64,000 bases of DNA. Origin: Linum tenue (lineage: Eukaryota; Streptophyta; Magnoliopsida; Malpighiales; Linaceae). A program made the position numbers and the translations under genes. Where the stretch lies: NCBI GenBank assembly GCA_946122785.1, contig CAMGYJ010000006.1, forward strand, positions 41,126,066 through 41,190,065. Direction: 5' to 3'. Every line of letters begins with the position of its first letter. The first letter of the stretch is position 1. Shown here one piece after another: positions 33,544 to 45,516 of the stretch. The notes under the pieces were generated by a model. The model saw nothing but the letters and a program-made list of their open reading frames with translations. It was not told the DNA's origin and ran no database searches.

Positions 33544-34845
33544 TGATGACTCGGTATTTGCACATGTTTTCCCCTTTGTTTCTTGATTGTTTGAGCTTGG
33601 ATTATCGTGTCTTTGGCCTATTTTACGCTAGTTTGTGTTCCTTTGTCACATTTCAGGTCCTAGCACATAAAGTGAAGCATAGGCGCAAGTTTCAAGTCAA
33701 TCAGAGATCAATTGACGATTCGGGAGAAGAAACTCGGGTATGACCTGAAGAAGAATGGATTTCTACCTCACTTTATGGACAAAGAATCATGCAAGCTTCT
33801 CATGAAAAGAAAGAGGACGAGAATACGAGCGTCTGGGATGAAACGGTGACTGATTCGGAGTCCGGACGAGGGAGAAACGAAGCATTAAACAGAGGCTGAG
33901 CAAGCCACACGGGCACAACCCACACAGCCGTGTGGCCTGGCCATGTGAGTCGGGAATTGATGGTTAAAACCCGATTTTTAGCAAAAGAAAAGGGGGAGAG
34001 ATGGGTTTTGGATCCCAAACACCCAAGGTACAAACCCTAGAGAGAGAGAGAGCGACTTGGGAACGTTCTTGGAGCTATTTTGGAGGATTTCTTCGCCATT
34101 GGAGCTCGGGAATCAAGCTTGGAGATGGAGATTGAAGATCTAGATAAGATTTCTGCAGTCTCTCTTCTCTCTATGGAGTAACTTCCCTTCACTTAGGTTT
34201 TGAGGAACCCTAGTTCCATGTGTTAGGATCTTTCTTGTATGAAGTTTTGGATGCTATATTGTTTGATTATAATCGATTGAGGCATGATTTATTGAGTCAA
34301 TTGAATCTTGATCAAATTCTCTTGATTTCTGCTTTAACCTATGATAGATAGAATCTGATTAGGTTAAGAGAGCTTCCTTGATTGATAGTGGTGAATTGGT
34401 TGTGCGAGAGTCAATCAATTCACTGCTTTGTACTGAAATTCATTCCAGTAGTGGAGTTCTGCGTTCATAGCCTCAGCTTTCTATCTTGGTGAAGACTAGT
34501 CGTTTGCCGGGTAGTTGGACTGAGAGGGCTTGGACAGCTTAAGAGATTCCAAGCTAATTTAGGATCTTTCGCAGTTTAATCAACAGTAGATCAACCAAAT
34601 GTAATTGCAACTTGGACCTAATTGAGGAGCTAGGGGGAATCATACCTAAGTGAGTTCCCAACTTGTAGTCAGTAGAGTAGTTTATCAATCAATCCTTAAT
34701 CTAGTTTGCTAGATAATGAACTGAAGCTGAGTAATAGTAACTCTAGAGACCCGTGGATTCGATATTTATTACTTGTGCCACTATACTGCAGTCCCTTTCA
34801 TTGGTTACACTTGGCCATTGTTAGGTGTTGTGTTTTAGCGTGTCA
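33544..34845 (+). repeat. 3' LTR of the non-autonomous element
   Basis: 1302 bp, ending TGTCA directly before the GGGAG target duplication. Confidence 0.92.
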
Positions 34846-34850
34846 GGGAG

Positions 34851-36987
34851 CAGGTGCTTTTGTATAAATCTCGGTTATGTCTTTTCCCCGGGAAGTTGAG
34901 ATAAAAATGGCTGGGCCCGTACTCGGTTGCCATAGTGTTTCCCTACGGGTTGGTGGAAATTTCCCACCTGGGGCAAGAGATCTTCAAAGTAAACTGACAC
35001 TGCCTCAAACGTTACCTTGGCAGAGAGGTATTGACCCAAAAGGAGGTGGTGCTCTGATATGATGTTTAGCCCAAAGTCTGCGTCTAGCTTAAGACGTTAA
35101 ACTAGAGCTTGTTGGTAGTTAACCCAACGGAGGAATGTCTTTTGAATCATATTGTGAAACTTTGTTATGTGTAATAACCCCACCTCGAGCAAGAATGTAC
35201 GTATGTTTTGTTTTGTTTTCCCTTTGTATCTCAAACGTCCTACCTCGGGAAATTGTCCAACTTTCATTCACCAAACCATGCGGTAACATTGTTCTACCCC
35301 TATTTTACACCATTGAGGGCAATGTCGAGCTTAATTGTGGGGGGATAGTCTATTATTATGCTTGTGCGTGTGAGTGAATGCTTGGAGCCTTGATGTATGC
35401 CCAAATTTGAAATATTTTAGGGCTCCAAGCAATGCACAATCAAAATGGCCGAATGCTGGGTGAATCTCGTTCTTATTTGGCATCGATCTTAAATTGTTGC
35501 ATGTAATCGAGTGCATCCTATTATGATGACTGAGAATGCATTAGGGTTGTGCAAAAGCTTAGTTCTCATGTGTGCTTAAATGAATGGATGTCTTGACTTG
35601 GTTACTCATTGATTACAATTGCCATGCATTGAAGTTTTTGAAATTGGAATAGATGATTGGGCGGTTAGGTAGTCATGTGAGTTTTGTACCGATCGTCTTT
35701 TTCATGTGTGATAGATCCCTCTCGCCATGGTGTGTAACATTCACCGTTCTCACTAGTGAGTATGATGGAGGCATAGGATTAGTCCACGTCCAAAAGTTGA
35801 TTGTCTCGAAACATTTTATCCCCTATTCAACCCCTTTGAGCCGCGTGACTTTGGGGGCCGTTCTAATGCTAGGAGTTGTGTGCTTGTTGAGCTAATGGTG
35901 ATGGAAAGAACGATCCCCCATCCTTTCTTCGTGTCAAAGTGTGAGTCATCCTTGTGTCTCGGAGTTCTCGCTTTTGAGCTCCTTTTGAGGTTCTACATAG
36001 GTGGATTTTGCACTGTTCTTGCTAGAAATGAGAAGTTAGTGTTGGACGAAAGTTCTTAAATGGAGAGCATTGTTCGTTAAATGAAAGAAGTGGCATGTGT
36101 TTAGCTCTCTATTCCCCCCTCGAAAAGAAAAAGAGAAAAAGAAATTAAAGAAACAAAAAAGAGGCAATAAAACAGGGTAAATAAAAATAGAGAGTGGCCA
36201 CAAAAGTCTAAGTGTATGTTCTAGAAAGGGTTTCTTGGCACTTAAGCCATTGAAATGCCGAAATTGTTTCATGAACTTCTGCACTACCAGGTTTGAAATG
36301 TGAATAGCAAGATATGCCAATGAAGTGTGCTTGAATGTAGTTCGTGATTGGTAGTGTTTTGGAAGAAGGGAAGTGTGGTTTTTTGGCAGATGCTCATGCC
36401 ATATTTGCCACCACCCAAAAATCCTTTACCCCATGTCCAAGACAATTGCCAGTCATTTGAACCCATGTATAAGACCTCCGGACAAGCTAGTGATGATAAC
36501 CATCTCGTGAACTCTAGCATTTAGAGGTTGCCGCCGTGGTGAAGAGACGATAGGGCTGAGTGTTGATGATTGTGCACATCTTTTGCACCAAAAAGGTCCT
36601 GACCGCACTGGTAGAGAGTGAGTGATTCATTCTTGTTTTGCATGTTCATATCTTACCCCAGTGAGGACCTATGTGGCCCCGTTGTCTGTTTGTCGAACTT
36701 GAGTTATGTGCATGGTTAGTTGTGGTTGGTGAGTAGTTCGGTCGAGACTTGCACTGATTTGTGAACCAGGTGAGAACTTTTCATTTGCCCAATCTTGATG
36801 CAACCGAATGTCGTTTGTGGTGGATGTCGGTATTGTTGAGGAGGTTCATGTGTTGATGCCCAATAGTCATTGAGATTCACCATTTTGTGCCTTTTGATTT
36901 CTCCCAAAGTTATTTTGTTAGGTTGAAATATCACCTAGGTTGAAAATGGTTTGCTTGGAGACAAGCAAACGTCTAAGTGTGGGGGAG
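34851..36987 (+). pseudogene. Athila integrase C-terminal remnant and 3' untranslated module
   Basis: 34855-35000 reads LYKSRLCLFPGKLR, one stop, then KWLGPYSVAIVFPYGLVEI, the C-terminal tail of a Ty3/gypsy integrase. The GTTGGTAGTTAACCCAAC hairpin (35111-35128) follows. Then comes a long non-coding stretch with an internal purine tract (TGTGGGGGGA, near 35336-35345) and, at the end, the true polypurine tract (36975-36987). The open frames in 35.1-36.9 kb have no recognisable domain. The 3' part matches, in reverse, 62247-63180. Confidence 0.7.
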
Positions 36988-38433
36988 TGATTCGAGCTTA
37001 TTTTTACACTTTTTACCCTCGGTTTGCTTAGTCTTCTGAAGCATTTTTACTTCGGGAGGTTTGATTTTACGCCGGGTTTTACCTCGTTTTGGTGTTTTTC
37101 AGACTATGGCAGGTGCAACTAACCCCGAGGTCGAAAGTGGACGAAAGGGCAAAAAATCAATTCAAAGGATGGAGGCAGCAGTAGATCACGGTTTGGGTTG
37201 TGTGTTGACGGTCACTAAGACCGTGAACTGGATGCGCTACCATTGAACAGCCAGACATTCAGAGCTTAAAAGACTTTCACTGGACTCAAGTCCGTTCACG
37301 GTCCTAAGACAGTGAACTGAGGCCATTGCCCGTGAATTGAGGCCATTTTGGTCCTTTCGACTTTAGATCACGGTCCGAGATTTCAATTCACGATCGTGAA
37401 CTGGGTCCGTGATCTGAGCTCGATTTGTGTGTATATAAAGGAGGTTGAGCTGAAGGAGAAAGAGAGAGACCTAGTGTGAGATACTTCATCTTCTTCAGAT
37501 TTCTAGAGTGAGAATGTGATGAACCAAAGAAGAGGAGAAGGTAGGGTTTCATCTTCAAGGAAGGATTTGGGAATTCCTCCCCCAAAGGAGGATCTCTTCA
37601 ACACAAGGAGCAAGACTAGCATCTCATTGATGGTTTCCCTTCTTCTCTCTTGTGTTTTCCCTTCTCATAGCATGTAGTAGTCCCTTCTTTCGCTTGGGTA
37701 TTTGTAAACCCTAGCTACAATTATGTGAATGTTTGTATGGATTGAATGATTTGTGTGTGGCTGTGTTTAATGTGAATGTGGAGGTATTTTCATGAATGAT
37801 TGGGTTGTGTGAAAGCCTATTTATCTTATTGCCATTATAACCTAGGTAGAGAGAAAACCCCCTTCCTTTCTTTGAAAGAGGCTTGAATCCTGGATTTTCT
37901 GAGGCGATTCATTATCTCCTACTAGGTTAACATAGGGCAAGCCTTATTTTGTATTAGCACCTATGCTTGGTTGTGGGTGGTTGTCCAAACTCTGATTCGA
38001 GGGTGAAGTCTTGTCAACCCTTAGTCAATAGGCCGAGAGAGTCACGTTGGTGGCTTGAATCAAATTCCCTTCCCTCGACCTAGAGACCGAAATAGTGGAG
38101 CTTGGCTACTTGTTGCACTTCCCTATGGTTTACACCCACCTTAACACATACGACCATTTGATCCAACAAGTCATAATTGTTAGCTAGGCGGAGCAACACC
38201 CGGGTGAAGCATTCTCAATTATTGTCAAATCCATTTACTTTTCCAAACATTTTATCTGTAGATCGTTGTTTTCACCAAAAACTATTTTCTTGATAATGTT
38301 ACAAACAATCGAAGTAGGGGTACACGAACCTGCCCAGGTTGATATTTAAACATACTTGCCCTATACTGCACCCAGTTGAGGTTTATACTTGGGCCTTAAC
38401 TGAGAGTTTTATTGTGGTATTCGGGACGTGTCA
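36988..38433 (+). repeat. 3' LTR of the large Athila-like element
   Basis: 1446 bp from TGATTCGAGCTT to GGGACGTGTCA. TATA box TATATAAAG at 37432-37440. The palindromes are kept, for example 37204-37228 (GTTGACGGTC, ACTAA, GACCGTGAAC). It differs from the 5' LTR at many sites, so this element is clearly older than the one nested in it. Confidence 0.82.
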
Positions 38434-40262
38434 AAAGGCGGGCTTGAGGTCTGAATGGGTTTTAGTTCACCTATGTCTAGCCTCTTAAAAAGCTTATATG
38501 GCATCACATTTATGCTCGCCCCTAAGTCCACCAATGAGTTTTCTATGTGATGAGAACCGATGCAAAGAGGTATAGTTAAACTACCTGGATCGGGTTACTT
38601 CTTGGGCAACCTGTTAAGGATGAAGGATGAGCACTCCTTGCCTATGGTGACATTGGCGAGGTTTTCTAACTTCGGATTCTTGGAGAGAAACCCCTTGAGG
38701 TATCTCGAATACCTTGGCAGGTGGGCCATTACTTCAAGGAAGGGAATGTTTAGGTGAAGCTTTCGTAGCATCTCCATGAAACCTCCACATTCCGCTTCCA
38801 ATCTTTCCTTGTACACCCTCGTGGGAAAAGGTAGGGGTGGTGTGTACTCAGCCACAGGTGGTGGCGTCGACAATGCCTTACTCCCCACTCCTCTGTTTTC
38901 TCCCAAGGTTTCTTCTTCTTTACCCTCGGATAAAGGGTCTTCCTTCTCATTCAATTCTTTGGAAACGACCTCCGGAGTCACCTTTCCGTTCCTCAAATGG
39001 ATTGCATTCACGCCGACATGATCCTTAGGGTTGGTAATGGTTTGAGTAAGTAGGGCTCCCTTTGGTCTTTCGGTGAGGATCCTGGCAAGATTGCTAATTT
39101 TCACTTCCAAGTTTTGTAGACTTGCTTGATAGCTTCGGAGTCCTGCCTCAATCAAGGTAAACTTGGAGGTTGCCACATCCATGAATTGCTCAATCTTCTC
39201 GAACTTCCGAGAGCCTGTACTCACAAAGGTGGTCACAAGGTCTTCAAGCTTAGAGAACTTGTCGACTTGTCGTTGTTGAAACCCTTGACCGCCTTGTGCT
39301 TGGTATGGTTGTTGGAAGTTCGAGTTTTGGAATTGAGGCCTTTGTTGGATGAAGGTTGGCTGAGGTTGATAGTTACCCATTGGACCTTGAAAACCGGGTG
39401 GTGTTGGATTGGTAGGGGAAGACCAAGCGAAGTTTGGATGATTGCGCCACCCGAGGTTGTATGTGTTGCTATAAGGGTTGTTCCCTCTAGCATTGGCGAT
39501 GGAACTCACTTGCTCCTCGGGGGGTACTTGCCTCCTTCATCGCTTGGCAATCTTCAATTTCATGATTAGTGCTTGAACACCAATTACAAGACATCACTGC
39601 TCTCTTACCTTGCTTCTTGTCCTCAAGGATAACCTCGATCAACTTATCAAGCTTCGCTTCAAGTGGAGCACTTGCTCCCACACTTCGCACTCCTCTTTTG
39701 GTGCTTCTCTTCCCACTTCTTGTCAAGCCCCAATCATATCCCTTAAGAGCCATATCTTAAGAGTCATGTTCATCAACTTCCCTTGGCAAAGAGACTCGAT
39801 GAGGATCTTGTCATCTTGAATGAGTCCTCCATTTAAAGTTTCTATCCGAAATTGCTCCTCGAATCCATTGTGAGGGCATTGGAGGAAGTAGTCGGAGAAT
39901 CTTTCCTATGCATCCCTCAATGTCTCATCCTCCTCTTGCTCAAAGTGAGTGATCTTCTTCCTCCACTTGGACATCTTGGAAGGAGGATAATATCGGGTCA
40001 TGAACTTGTTGAGTAGGTCATCCCAAGAGGTGATGGATAGAGCCGGACGGTTGTTGAGCCATCGGAGTGCCTTCCCTGCCAAAGAATAGGGGAAGAGCCT
40101 CAATCGCAATGCCTCCTCGGGGACGCCATTTATCTTCAAGCTTCCCGCTAGATCAAGAAACCTTTGGACATGCTCTCGTGGTGATTCATGAGCAAGAACG
40201 TGAAAGTAGGCGTTTTGTTGAATCATCGTTGTAGACACCACATTTTGTCCGGACCATACTCT
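38434..40262 (-). pseudogene. Athila-like gag and protease start, opposite orientation
   Basis: On the minus strand from about 40262: QNVVSTTMIQQNAYFHVLAH, REHVQRFLDLAGSLKINGVP, YYPPSKMSKWRKKITHFEQE, then (after a frame change) GYDWGLTRSGKRS and the zinc knuckle CNWCSSTNHEIEDC (near 39560-39600). Next come GWRNHPNFAWSSPTNPTPPG and a 304-aa open frame (39509-38595) to FILNRLPKK. The protease start (DLGASINVMPYKLFKRLD) is reached near 38480-38530, and the element is cut at 38434 against the 3' LTR of its neighbour. This is the best preserved gag in the window. Broken at two or more points. Confidence 0.8.
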
Positions 40263-40567
40263 ATAACCTAAACTCAAGATGAGAAAAATTATTACGATAA
40301 ATTAAATAGGCTGCTTGAGAATAATTGGTTGAGATTGCAGTGGCAAGTCGATAAGGATCAACAATTTTCAAGTTCACTTTTATTTAATCCTAATATCGAT
40401 TTGGTATAGACTAGCAGTGGCAAGTCAATAAGTATCAATAATTACCAAGTTTCGTTTTATTTAACAACCCAATTGGTTGAGAAATCATCAAAGGCAGTCA
40501 TTGAGTTATCTTTTGCTCTATCTTAGAGTAAGGTTAAATCGATACATAAATACGATTAGCCCAAGTG
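40263..40567. other. Region with a 77-bp tandem duplication, origin unclear
   Basis: GCAGTGGCAAGTCGATAAGG (from 40337) is repeated in altered form from 40414 (GCAGTGGCAAGTCAATAAGT), each followed by a TTTTATTTAA stretch. It may be the leader/LTR side of the minus-strand Athila copy. No gene is seen. Confidence 0.4.
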
Positions 40568-42510
40568 ATTGTTAATGGGGGTTAGTAGTTAATAGGTAGT
40601 TAAGGGTAAATAGGGTTATGCAAATATAATTAATTAATGATTCTCTTTCTCTCTCTTCCCATGATTTTCTCCATAACCCTCTCTCTACATTATAATTAAA
40701 AAGAAATATGAAATTAATTTTATTTGATATTTAACAAAATTCGAATTTAATAAATTCTTTTTCTAAAATGGAAATTTGAAATCTAAAATATATGCCTCTC
40801 TCACATCTTGGCAACTTCCGATTAGTATTAAGTATTAACATTTTGTAAAGACATTATCCATATATATAAATTGAATCATCATTAGGGCTTTTCATTGCAT
40901 AGGTTTGAGATTTTTCGTTGTTAGGTATTCGTTTGTGTTATTATTAATGTTGTTCGACATGTTTTTTAATAATTTTATATGACACTATTAACTTTTTTTG
41001 TTATGTTTTGTTTGTAACATTAGCAAAAGTGAAATTGTGTTTTCAATTTGTTGGTACTTAAGTATATTTACTATTACATCGTATTATCAATTAGGTTCGC
41101 AATGATTTATAATCATTTGAAGTGCTATTATCAATATTTTTTTCCAAGCACAATACAACCATTAGCAAAAATTTAATTCATTTGTAAGATTGCTTATGTT
41201 TAGTGATTTGAATTATTAATATTTTTTCGTTTATGTTTGTAACTTTGTCAAATGTCATTATCAAGAAGCATACTTGTTAGATATTCGTTTTTTATGACAT
41301 TATTAAAAGTGAATTTACGTTTAATGATATAACTATGATTATTAATCTTTCAGTCTAAGTTAGTAACGTAGTTGGTGTCATTATTAATAGGCGTGTATAA
41401 ACATTATCAATGTTTGAAAATAAGATATTAATAATATCTAATAAGGTACTTAACAATCATTAGTTGCTATCATTATCAAAGTTTTTGGATGCATTATCCA
41501 TTAAACACATGTTAATTATTAATGCGTTTTTAGTGCTATTTGACATTAAACATTGTATCTGAATATTATTAATATTTTTATATTACAAAAATCTATTTCC
41601 TTATTAGTGACTTGATCATTCGATATTAATGATTTTTAATATCTTTATTAAAAATTTGATGTAATTTATAATGTTGAAGTCGGACATTTTTACATTGATG
41701 TTTTGCGTTTATTTTCAACGAAATACTTTTCGTTATCAATGATTTATTGTATTTTTATTAAAAGTTTGGTGTTGATGCGTGAATGTTGGTTTGCTTGAGC
41801 TAATATTTTTCTGGACAATGTTTGTTTGACTGAATCACACGGTGCACTATGTCGCAAGTACCCAAGATGTTGTAAATTAGTATTGTGCTTTATGATCATT
41901 GAGAATGATAATGTAAAGCAATATTAATTGATCATAAAACGTTAATAATGTCATTAGAAATCATTGGAAGAGGCCATGACTAGATAGTTATAAACATGAT
42001 GTGAAAATGTTAATCATTAGTACTAAAGATGTTGTAACTTTAATGATTCATTCATAGGCGTTGATGACGAAACTATAAAACAGTAACAATTGATCCAAAA
42101 TTGTTAATAATGTAATTGTAAGGAATTGATAATTATATTGAAGTCGTTAATAATGATGAGGTATAATAGTAACGATTCATTTCATAAATGTTGATAATGT
42201 CATTGCAAAATGTTAATACTGTATTGCAAGTTGCCACGAAGTGAGAGAGAGCATATATTTTTAATTTTCAATTTTCATTTTAAAAAATAAAAATATTAAG
42301 TTCGAATTTATTAAATATTAAATAATAATATTTAATTAAATTAATTTCGAATTTCCATTTAATTATAGTGAAGAGAGAGGGTTATGGAGAAGATCAAGAG
42401 GGAGAGAGAAAGAGAATCATTAATGAGTAATATTAATTATATTTTCATAATATCTTATTTATTCCAACTAACTATTAACTACTAACTCCTCATTAACTAC
42501 CTAATCTAGT
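40568..42510. mobile_element. Fold-back element with TIRs of about 260 bp (MULE-like)
   Basis: 40568-40828 and 42225-42510 are inverted copies. Shared words are GTTAGTAGTTAATAG, AATGATTCTCTTTCTCTCTC, CTCCATAACCCTCTCTCT and TTGGCAACTT, about 75-80% by eye with indels. The 1.4 kb interior is very AT-rich and repeats ATTATTAATGTT and its inverse GTTAATAATGTCATT many times. It has no transposase. Long TIRs and no coding capacity suggest a MULE-derived fold-back element. Target duplication not identified. Confidence 0.65.
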
Positions 42511-43126
42511 ATCAGACTATCAGCCAATAAAAATGGTATAAGAACCTCCTTGAACAATGAGGCTTAAGGACCGGATCCAACCCGGAAAACACCCTAGTTG
42601 ACTTTGGAGGTGTCATCTCTATATAGAGAAGTTTCATCCAAAAGTCAACCAGATTTTTTTTAGACATAAAAAAACATTACAAACATTGTTGACAAAAATT
42701 ACAAACATGGTGCTAAAAAATAACAAAGCTTACAAACATTATAAAAGTAACCGACAGACATTACAAAATAATAAATAGATAGCAAGACAACAAATTAGAG
42801 TCGCCGCAAATTGGAGACGCCAGAAAAGATCCTGGAGGGAAAGTTTCCCAGGCGGGGGAACCGTGGAAGTCCGAAGGTAGCGGCCAAATTGATATACTTT
42901 TATTTATTATTTTAATAAATAAATAAAATATTACAAAAATTACTATATTGTCCTTCATTCGATTGGATTAATGTGAGTCATTGAATTTTAATGAGGTGTA
43001 AGGGCTCGGATTCATTTAGTCATGTGACTAAGGGACCCCACTTAGTCACTAGATCTTAGCCCGACAAAGCATAGTTGTTGCATGATCGGAATTTATGGGA
43101 CGAAATTTTTATAAGGGTGGAGGAAA
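42511..43126 (+). mobile_element. Relic of a chromovirus 3' internal end with purine tract
   Basis: The last bases, GGGACGAAATTTTTATAAGG then GTGGAGGAAA (43098-43126), are the usual end of a chromovirus interior before its 3' LTR. The rest of the stretch is unrecognised and non-coding. Confidence 0.55.
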
Positions 43127-45516
43127 TGTAACACCCCGATATTTGAATTTAGGTTCGACAATAACAAATGAGCTATGTGATTAACGGTTACGTACGAAAA
43201 GTTGTAACCGTAGGTTGAAAATCATAATAATGATAATGTATTATAAAAAAATTATTATTTATGAATGGGAAAAGGCCGAGCGGCCCTCCCATCAAAACTT
43301 ATCCCCACCCGAGAAATTTTACAATGCTATATAGTATTTGTGCTATAGGGTTTTGCTTTTATGGTACAACTTAAAATTGTACATTTACGTTATGGTACAA
43401 CTTTATATTGTACCTATACTTTTTGTACAAATTCCTTTATGGTACAACTTGAACTTGTACCTTTATGTGATGGTACAAGTTTAAGTTGTAAAGTTGTACC
43501 ATAACATAATGGTACAACCAAAACTTATACATTTAATGTTATGGTACAACTTTAAGTTGTACATTAAAGCACCAATACTATATAGTATAGTAGAAGTGCT
43601 CATCCCCGCTCACGTTTCACCATCCCCCAACAAAAAAAAAACATTCTTTTCCCCACCCCAAACCTCGCAGCGGAAACTAAAGAAAAAAAAGACCCCCCTT
43701 CCAAATTGCAAACCAGAGCAGTGGCAGCATCCCCGTTCCAAATCCCCACCCGACGTCCGTCGTTCCCCCTTCCCTCGACCAGCCCGAGTGTGTAATCTTT
43801 CGACAAAGGTAAGGACGTTAACCCCAAGTTACTTCAAAGTTTGTTTGATTAATCAAACTAATTCGAAACCGTCAATTGTGAACCGTAGCTTGACGACAAG
43901 GTCTTTGAGAGGTCGATCAACGAGGAGATCAACGTTCCGGGTCATCCAATCTAGTACTAGGCACATTCTAGAGGTAAGAGAACTCGACCCCTTCGAGTTA
44001 GATAGATCTATTTGGTGATTTTTCGTGAGGGTGCAATTCTGGGATTTTAGCGACAGACTTTACAGACTTTTAGTGACAGATTGTGGGTGGTCACTAAAGT
44101 AGCATTGAATTTCCAGAAACGTATTTTAGATGTTTTAAATTGTTTTGAGCCTGTGTGGCTGTTGGTTTATGGGTTTAACAATTTTATAAATTGAGCGGGG
44201 TCCAGGAGATGGCTTTAATTTGGAGATTTTTGATAATGTATTACTATTTTTAGAAATTAGTCGAACGTTGATTAATTAGGAAAATGTGCGGTTTTTGAAG
44301 GGATTATTCATAGGAAATATTTTAAAGGAGGTTAAGGGATCTTGGGGATGAGGTTTGAGGATGAGACTTTGAGGAGAGGTGTTTTGGTAAATAAAAAGGG
44401 GTTTTAAATCAAGAAAGGTCGTCTAAGAAAATGAATTTCTTATTAATAGGTTTTCCGAGATAATTCGGCTAATGAGGGATTTCTTCGAGCAAGGAAGCGA
44501 GGAGTTATCGTTTCGTAGGTCTTTTAGTTTATGCTTTTATTTTCCGTAATTTTAGTTAATTTTTTTTAGTTATGCGCGATTATGTGTGTGATGCATCACA
44601 CGGCCTACTTAAGGTGGAGGCACGCGTTGTGCTATCTATGTGATGTATGGTTGTAATAGTTGGTTGATGGTAAGATGAATCTTCGGGCAGTTGGGCCACT
44701 ACTGGAAGCAGTAGATGGTCGGATCATTGCTGGACGGTGAGACGTAACGCAACAGTTGATCGAGTATGTTGGGGTCACTACTGAACGGCAAGACGGAACG
44801 CAGTAGTTAACCGGGCATGGACTGGACGATGAGACGAAACGCAGTGCCATTGCCGAGTTGGGTATGCAACCGGACAGAGAGACGTAACGCGGTTGGCATG
44901 CTAGGGTAGGGACACCGGACGGCGGTACGTAACGTGGTGGTCTCTAGTGTTAGTGTATGAGTTAAGGATTGGAATAGAGATTTACTACAAGCTCAGGATA
45001 TAGGTAGAGGACTTCTATAAGCTAGTAAGGAATGGTTACTTAAAAGCAGAAGGCCAGAACGACTTTCGTGCTAGGAAGGAAACTCTAATAACATATTTAG
45101 TAAGGAGTTTGCCTATGGCGAAGACATTAAGAAGTAACGACAATACTGACCCCTTCACACTCACCAGATGTAGAGAGGGGAAGGGAACACATCCATCAAG
45201 AGGAGGTTACCCAAGGAGAGCAGCCGCGACAATCTTGAAGATGTCAGCAGGATATGGGTAACGAGATAGAACCATTAATTTCTTGTCTTTACTTCATGTT
45301 TTAATGAGTATACTAGGAAACTCAAGAATTGTGTTTTATGTTTTGTTGCTTTGGATTGAGGTCGTCCAAGTGGTTAGGGCATTTCACTTGAGAATTTTAA
45401 ACATTGTCGTTGTTGATTTTCGGATGTGACTTATAAACCTGTTTTAGGTTGCTCCGGAGTAACCGGGTTGTGGTTTGAGTTATGGTTTTGTTTTCGAAAA
45501 GGATCGGGTCGTTACA
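43127..45516 (+). repeat. Chromovirus-type LTR, 2.39 kb
   Basis: It begins TGTAACACCCCGATATTTGA and ends ATCGGGTCGTTACA. A purine tract lies just upstream and an initiator-Met primer site just downstream (45520-45531, TGGTATTAAAGC). The U3 part holds the GTACAACTT/AAGTTGTAC array (43366-43566). Repeated GGACGG.GAGACGTAACGC.GT units occur at 44700-44940. Confidence 0.75.
43366..43566. repeat. Palindromic GGTACAACTT...AAGTTGTACC minisatellite
   Basis: About seven degenerate units like TTATGGTACAACTTTAA followed by GTTGTACAT repeat in tandem. Each is nearly its own reverse complement. The array lies early in the chromovirus LTR, in U3. Confidence 0.8.

Larger units (their letters stand above)
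29542..34845 (+). mobile_element. Complete non-autonomous LTR retrotransposon (5.3 kb)
   Basis: LTRs of 1300 bp (29542-30841) and 1302 bp (33544-34845) both begin TGATGACTCGG and end GCGTGTCA. The insertion duplicated GGGAG (29537-29541 and 34846-34850). A perfect tRNA-Asp primer site follows the first LTR, and GTGTGGGGGGA precedes the second. By hand count the LTRs differ at about 20 sites plus one small indel (about 1.5%), so the insertion is fairly recent. The 2.7 kb interior encodes one acidic, coiled-coil-like protein and no gag, protease, reverse transcriptase or integrase that I can see. The LTR ends and primer site link it to the Athila/Tat group, which could mobilise it in trans. Confidence 0.9.
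23746..38433 (+). mobile_element. Athila-like LTR retrotransposon, nested and internally deleted
   Basis: LTRs of about 1.41 kb (23746-25159) and 1.45 kb (36988-38433) bracket the element. A tRNA-Asp type primer site (25166-25183, two changes) follows the first LTR and a purine tract (AAGTGTGGGGGAG, 36975-36987) precedes the second. Coding remains are gag (from 25311), a DLGAS protease (28840-29160) and the integrase C-terminal end (34855-35000, LFPGKLR, KWLGPYSVAIVFPYG). Reverse transcriptase, RNase H and the integrase core are missing. Two later insertions, a solo LTR and a complete non-autonomous element, split it. The flanking 5-mers (GAAGC and AAAGG) do not match, so no target duplication survives. 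Confidence 0.8.
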
